From Planctomycetota bacterium (GTDB lineage Bacteria; Planctomycetota; Planctomycetia; Pirellulales; Lacipirellulaceae): DNA of 7,067 nucleotides. The notes under the pieces are model-generated. The model was not told the origin of the DNA. It was given only the letters and a program-made list of their open reading frames with translations, and searched no databases. Numbering within the stretch: position 1 is the first letter of the stretch; every line of letters begins with the position of its first letter. The stretch lies in NCBI GenBank assembly GCA_022614705.1, contig JAKEIB010000163.1, positions 1-7,067 on the forward strand, read 5' to 3'. The translations under genes and the position numbers were made by a program. Positions 6,537 to 7,067 of the stretch are shown here, in pieces.

Positions 6537-7001
6537 GTGTGGCGACATATTGCCCAAAGCCAGCAAGGCCCCTCGCATATCGCCGAAGGCACTTGCTGCC
6601 AGGATTGTAACGCTGTTTGCCTCCTTGGCGAAAATGCGGCCTCAATCTTAGTGGCCTGCGTCGCCGACGGCGCCGGAAGCGCTAGGTTCGCCGACATCGG
6701 TTCCACGATTGCGTGTGAATCGATCGTCGAAAACGCCGCGACTTACTTTAGCGACCACGGCAATTTCGACGACTTCGACCGAGACGACGCGCTTGGCTGG
6801 TGCGACGACATCCACTCGCGAATCGAGACAGCGGCCTTCGAGCGCGACAGCGCCGTTCGCGAGATGGCGACGACCCTGTGCGTCGTAATTGCAGCGCCTC
6901 GATCCTCAACTTTCTTCCAGATTGGCGACGGCGGTATCATCGTTCGCAGTCACGGTGTTTACGGCGTCGTATGGCTCGTCGCAAAAAATCTGACACATTG
7001 A
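6537..7001 (+). CDS. PP2C-type protein phosphatase, C-terminally truncated
   Basis: This 154-residue product begins like the PP2C partner of TerY-type VWA proteins and should remove phosphate from Ser/Thr residues. Seen in order are QGPSH (10-14), CQD (Asp23), the metal-binding VADGAGS (Asp44), the ATTLCVV strand (111-117) and FFQIGDGGI (Asp131). The frame then turns to GVVWLVAKNLTH and stops. Relatives continue for about 100 residues that include the later metal-ligand aspartates, so this product should be inactive as a phosphatase. No frame in the remaining 66 bases restores a PP2C C-terminus. The GTG at 6537 is chosen because AAGG lies 8 bases before it; GTG 6528 and an upstream TTG at 6483 that overlaps the VWA gene are alternatives. 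The natural third gene, a kinase, would lie downstream. Confidence 0.8.
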   Translation: MWRHIAQSQQGPSHIAEGTCCQDCNAVCLLGENAASILVACVADGAGSARFADIGSTIACESIVENAATYFSDHGNFDDFDRDDALGWCDDIHSRIETAAFERDSAVREMATTLCVVIAAPRSSTFFQIGDGGIIVRSHGVYGVVWLVAKNLTH

Positions 7002-7067
7002 CTCGTTGAGAATCCCTTAAATTCAGGTGTTTGCGAGCTTCTTGATGTGGCAGATTTATTCGGACGG
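6975..7067. other. Unexplained AT-richer tail after the broken phosphatase
   Basis: From about the codon after Trp146 of the phosphatase, the sequence no longer matches what PP2C relatives encode. G+C over these 93 bases is about 44% by hand count, lower than the gene before it. Starting points include an A6 run (GCAAAAAATCTGACACA). No reading frame here has a recognisable protein; a short frame from ATG 7045 is cut by the edge after seven codons. It could be the end of an insertion sequence or a rearrangement boundary, but no second terminal repeat is available to prove it. Confidence 0.35.

Noticed and set aside
6981..6990. Simple frameshift at the A6 run as the cause of the short phosphatase
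   Set aside because: Neither alternative frame downstream encodes anything resembling the PP2C C-terminal half; both stop within a few codons.
1..7067. CRISPR array, tRNA, rRNA or riboswitch
   Set aside because: I saw no regularly spaced direct repeats, no cloverleaf with an anticodon arm, no conserved rRNA stretches and no known aptamer core.

Overview
The window looks like part of a chromosome from a planctomycete, probably of the Pirellulales type. The evidence is a DUF1559 protein with a pilin-like N-terminus, a PEP-CTERM exported protein, a secreted cyclophilin with a long helical N-terminal region, and a TerY-type von Willebrand A / PP2C gene pair in moderately GC-rich DNA. The lineage call is inferred from gene content; there is no rRNA or tRNA gene here to confirm it.

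The left half (1-4418) is read from the minus strand. In transcription order it holds a secreted peptidyl-prolyl isomerase (4418-3042), a 314-base gap, then a compact export or cell-surface cluster: a DUF1559 protein (2727-1696), a PEP-CTERM protein (1578-874) and a second secreted protein (848 leftward, cut by the window edge). The last three sit 117 and 25 bases apart and look like one operon.

The 460-base gap between the isomerase and the divergent rsmD gene is the most structured non-coding DNA in the window. It has perfect 19-base inverted arms at 4446-4464 and 4736-4754, with further inverted pairs nested inside. At its core is a symmetric 80-base pair of 32-base hairpin units in opposite orientation (4588-4667). 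The two units differ by compensated base-pair swaps, as expected of a REPIN/BIME-like repeat.

The right half is read from the plus strand. It holds rsmD (4879-5553), a likely small membrane protein on the opposite strand (5708-5568), a TerY-like VWA protein (5843-6526) and a PP2C-type phosphatase (6537-7001). The VWA and PP2C genes are the first two members of the kinase-phosphatase-VWA signalling triad known from Ter-type stress systems; the kinase is not in the window. The phosphatase stops shortly after its GD motif, lacks the C-terminal metal-binding half, and is followed by AT-richer DNA, so it is probably broken by an insertion or rearrangement.
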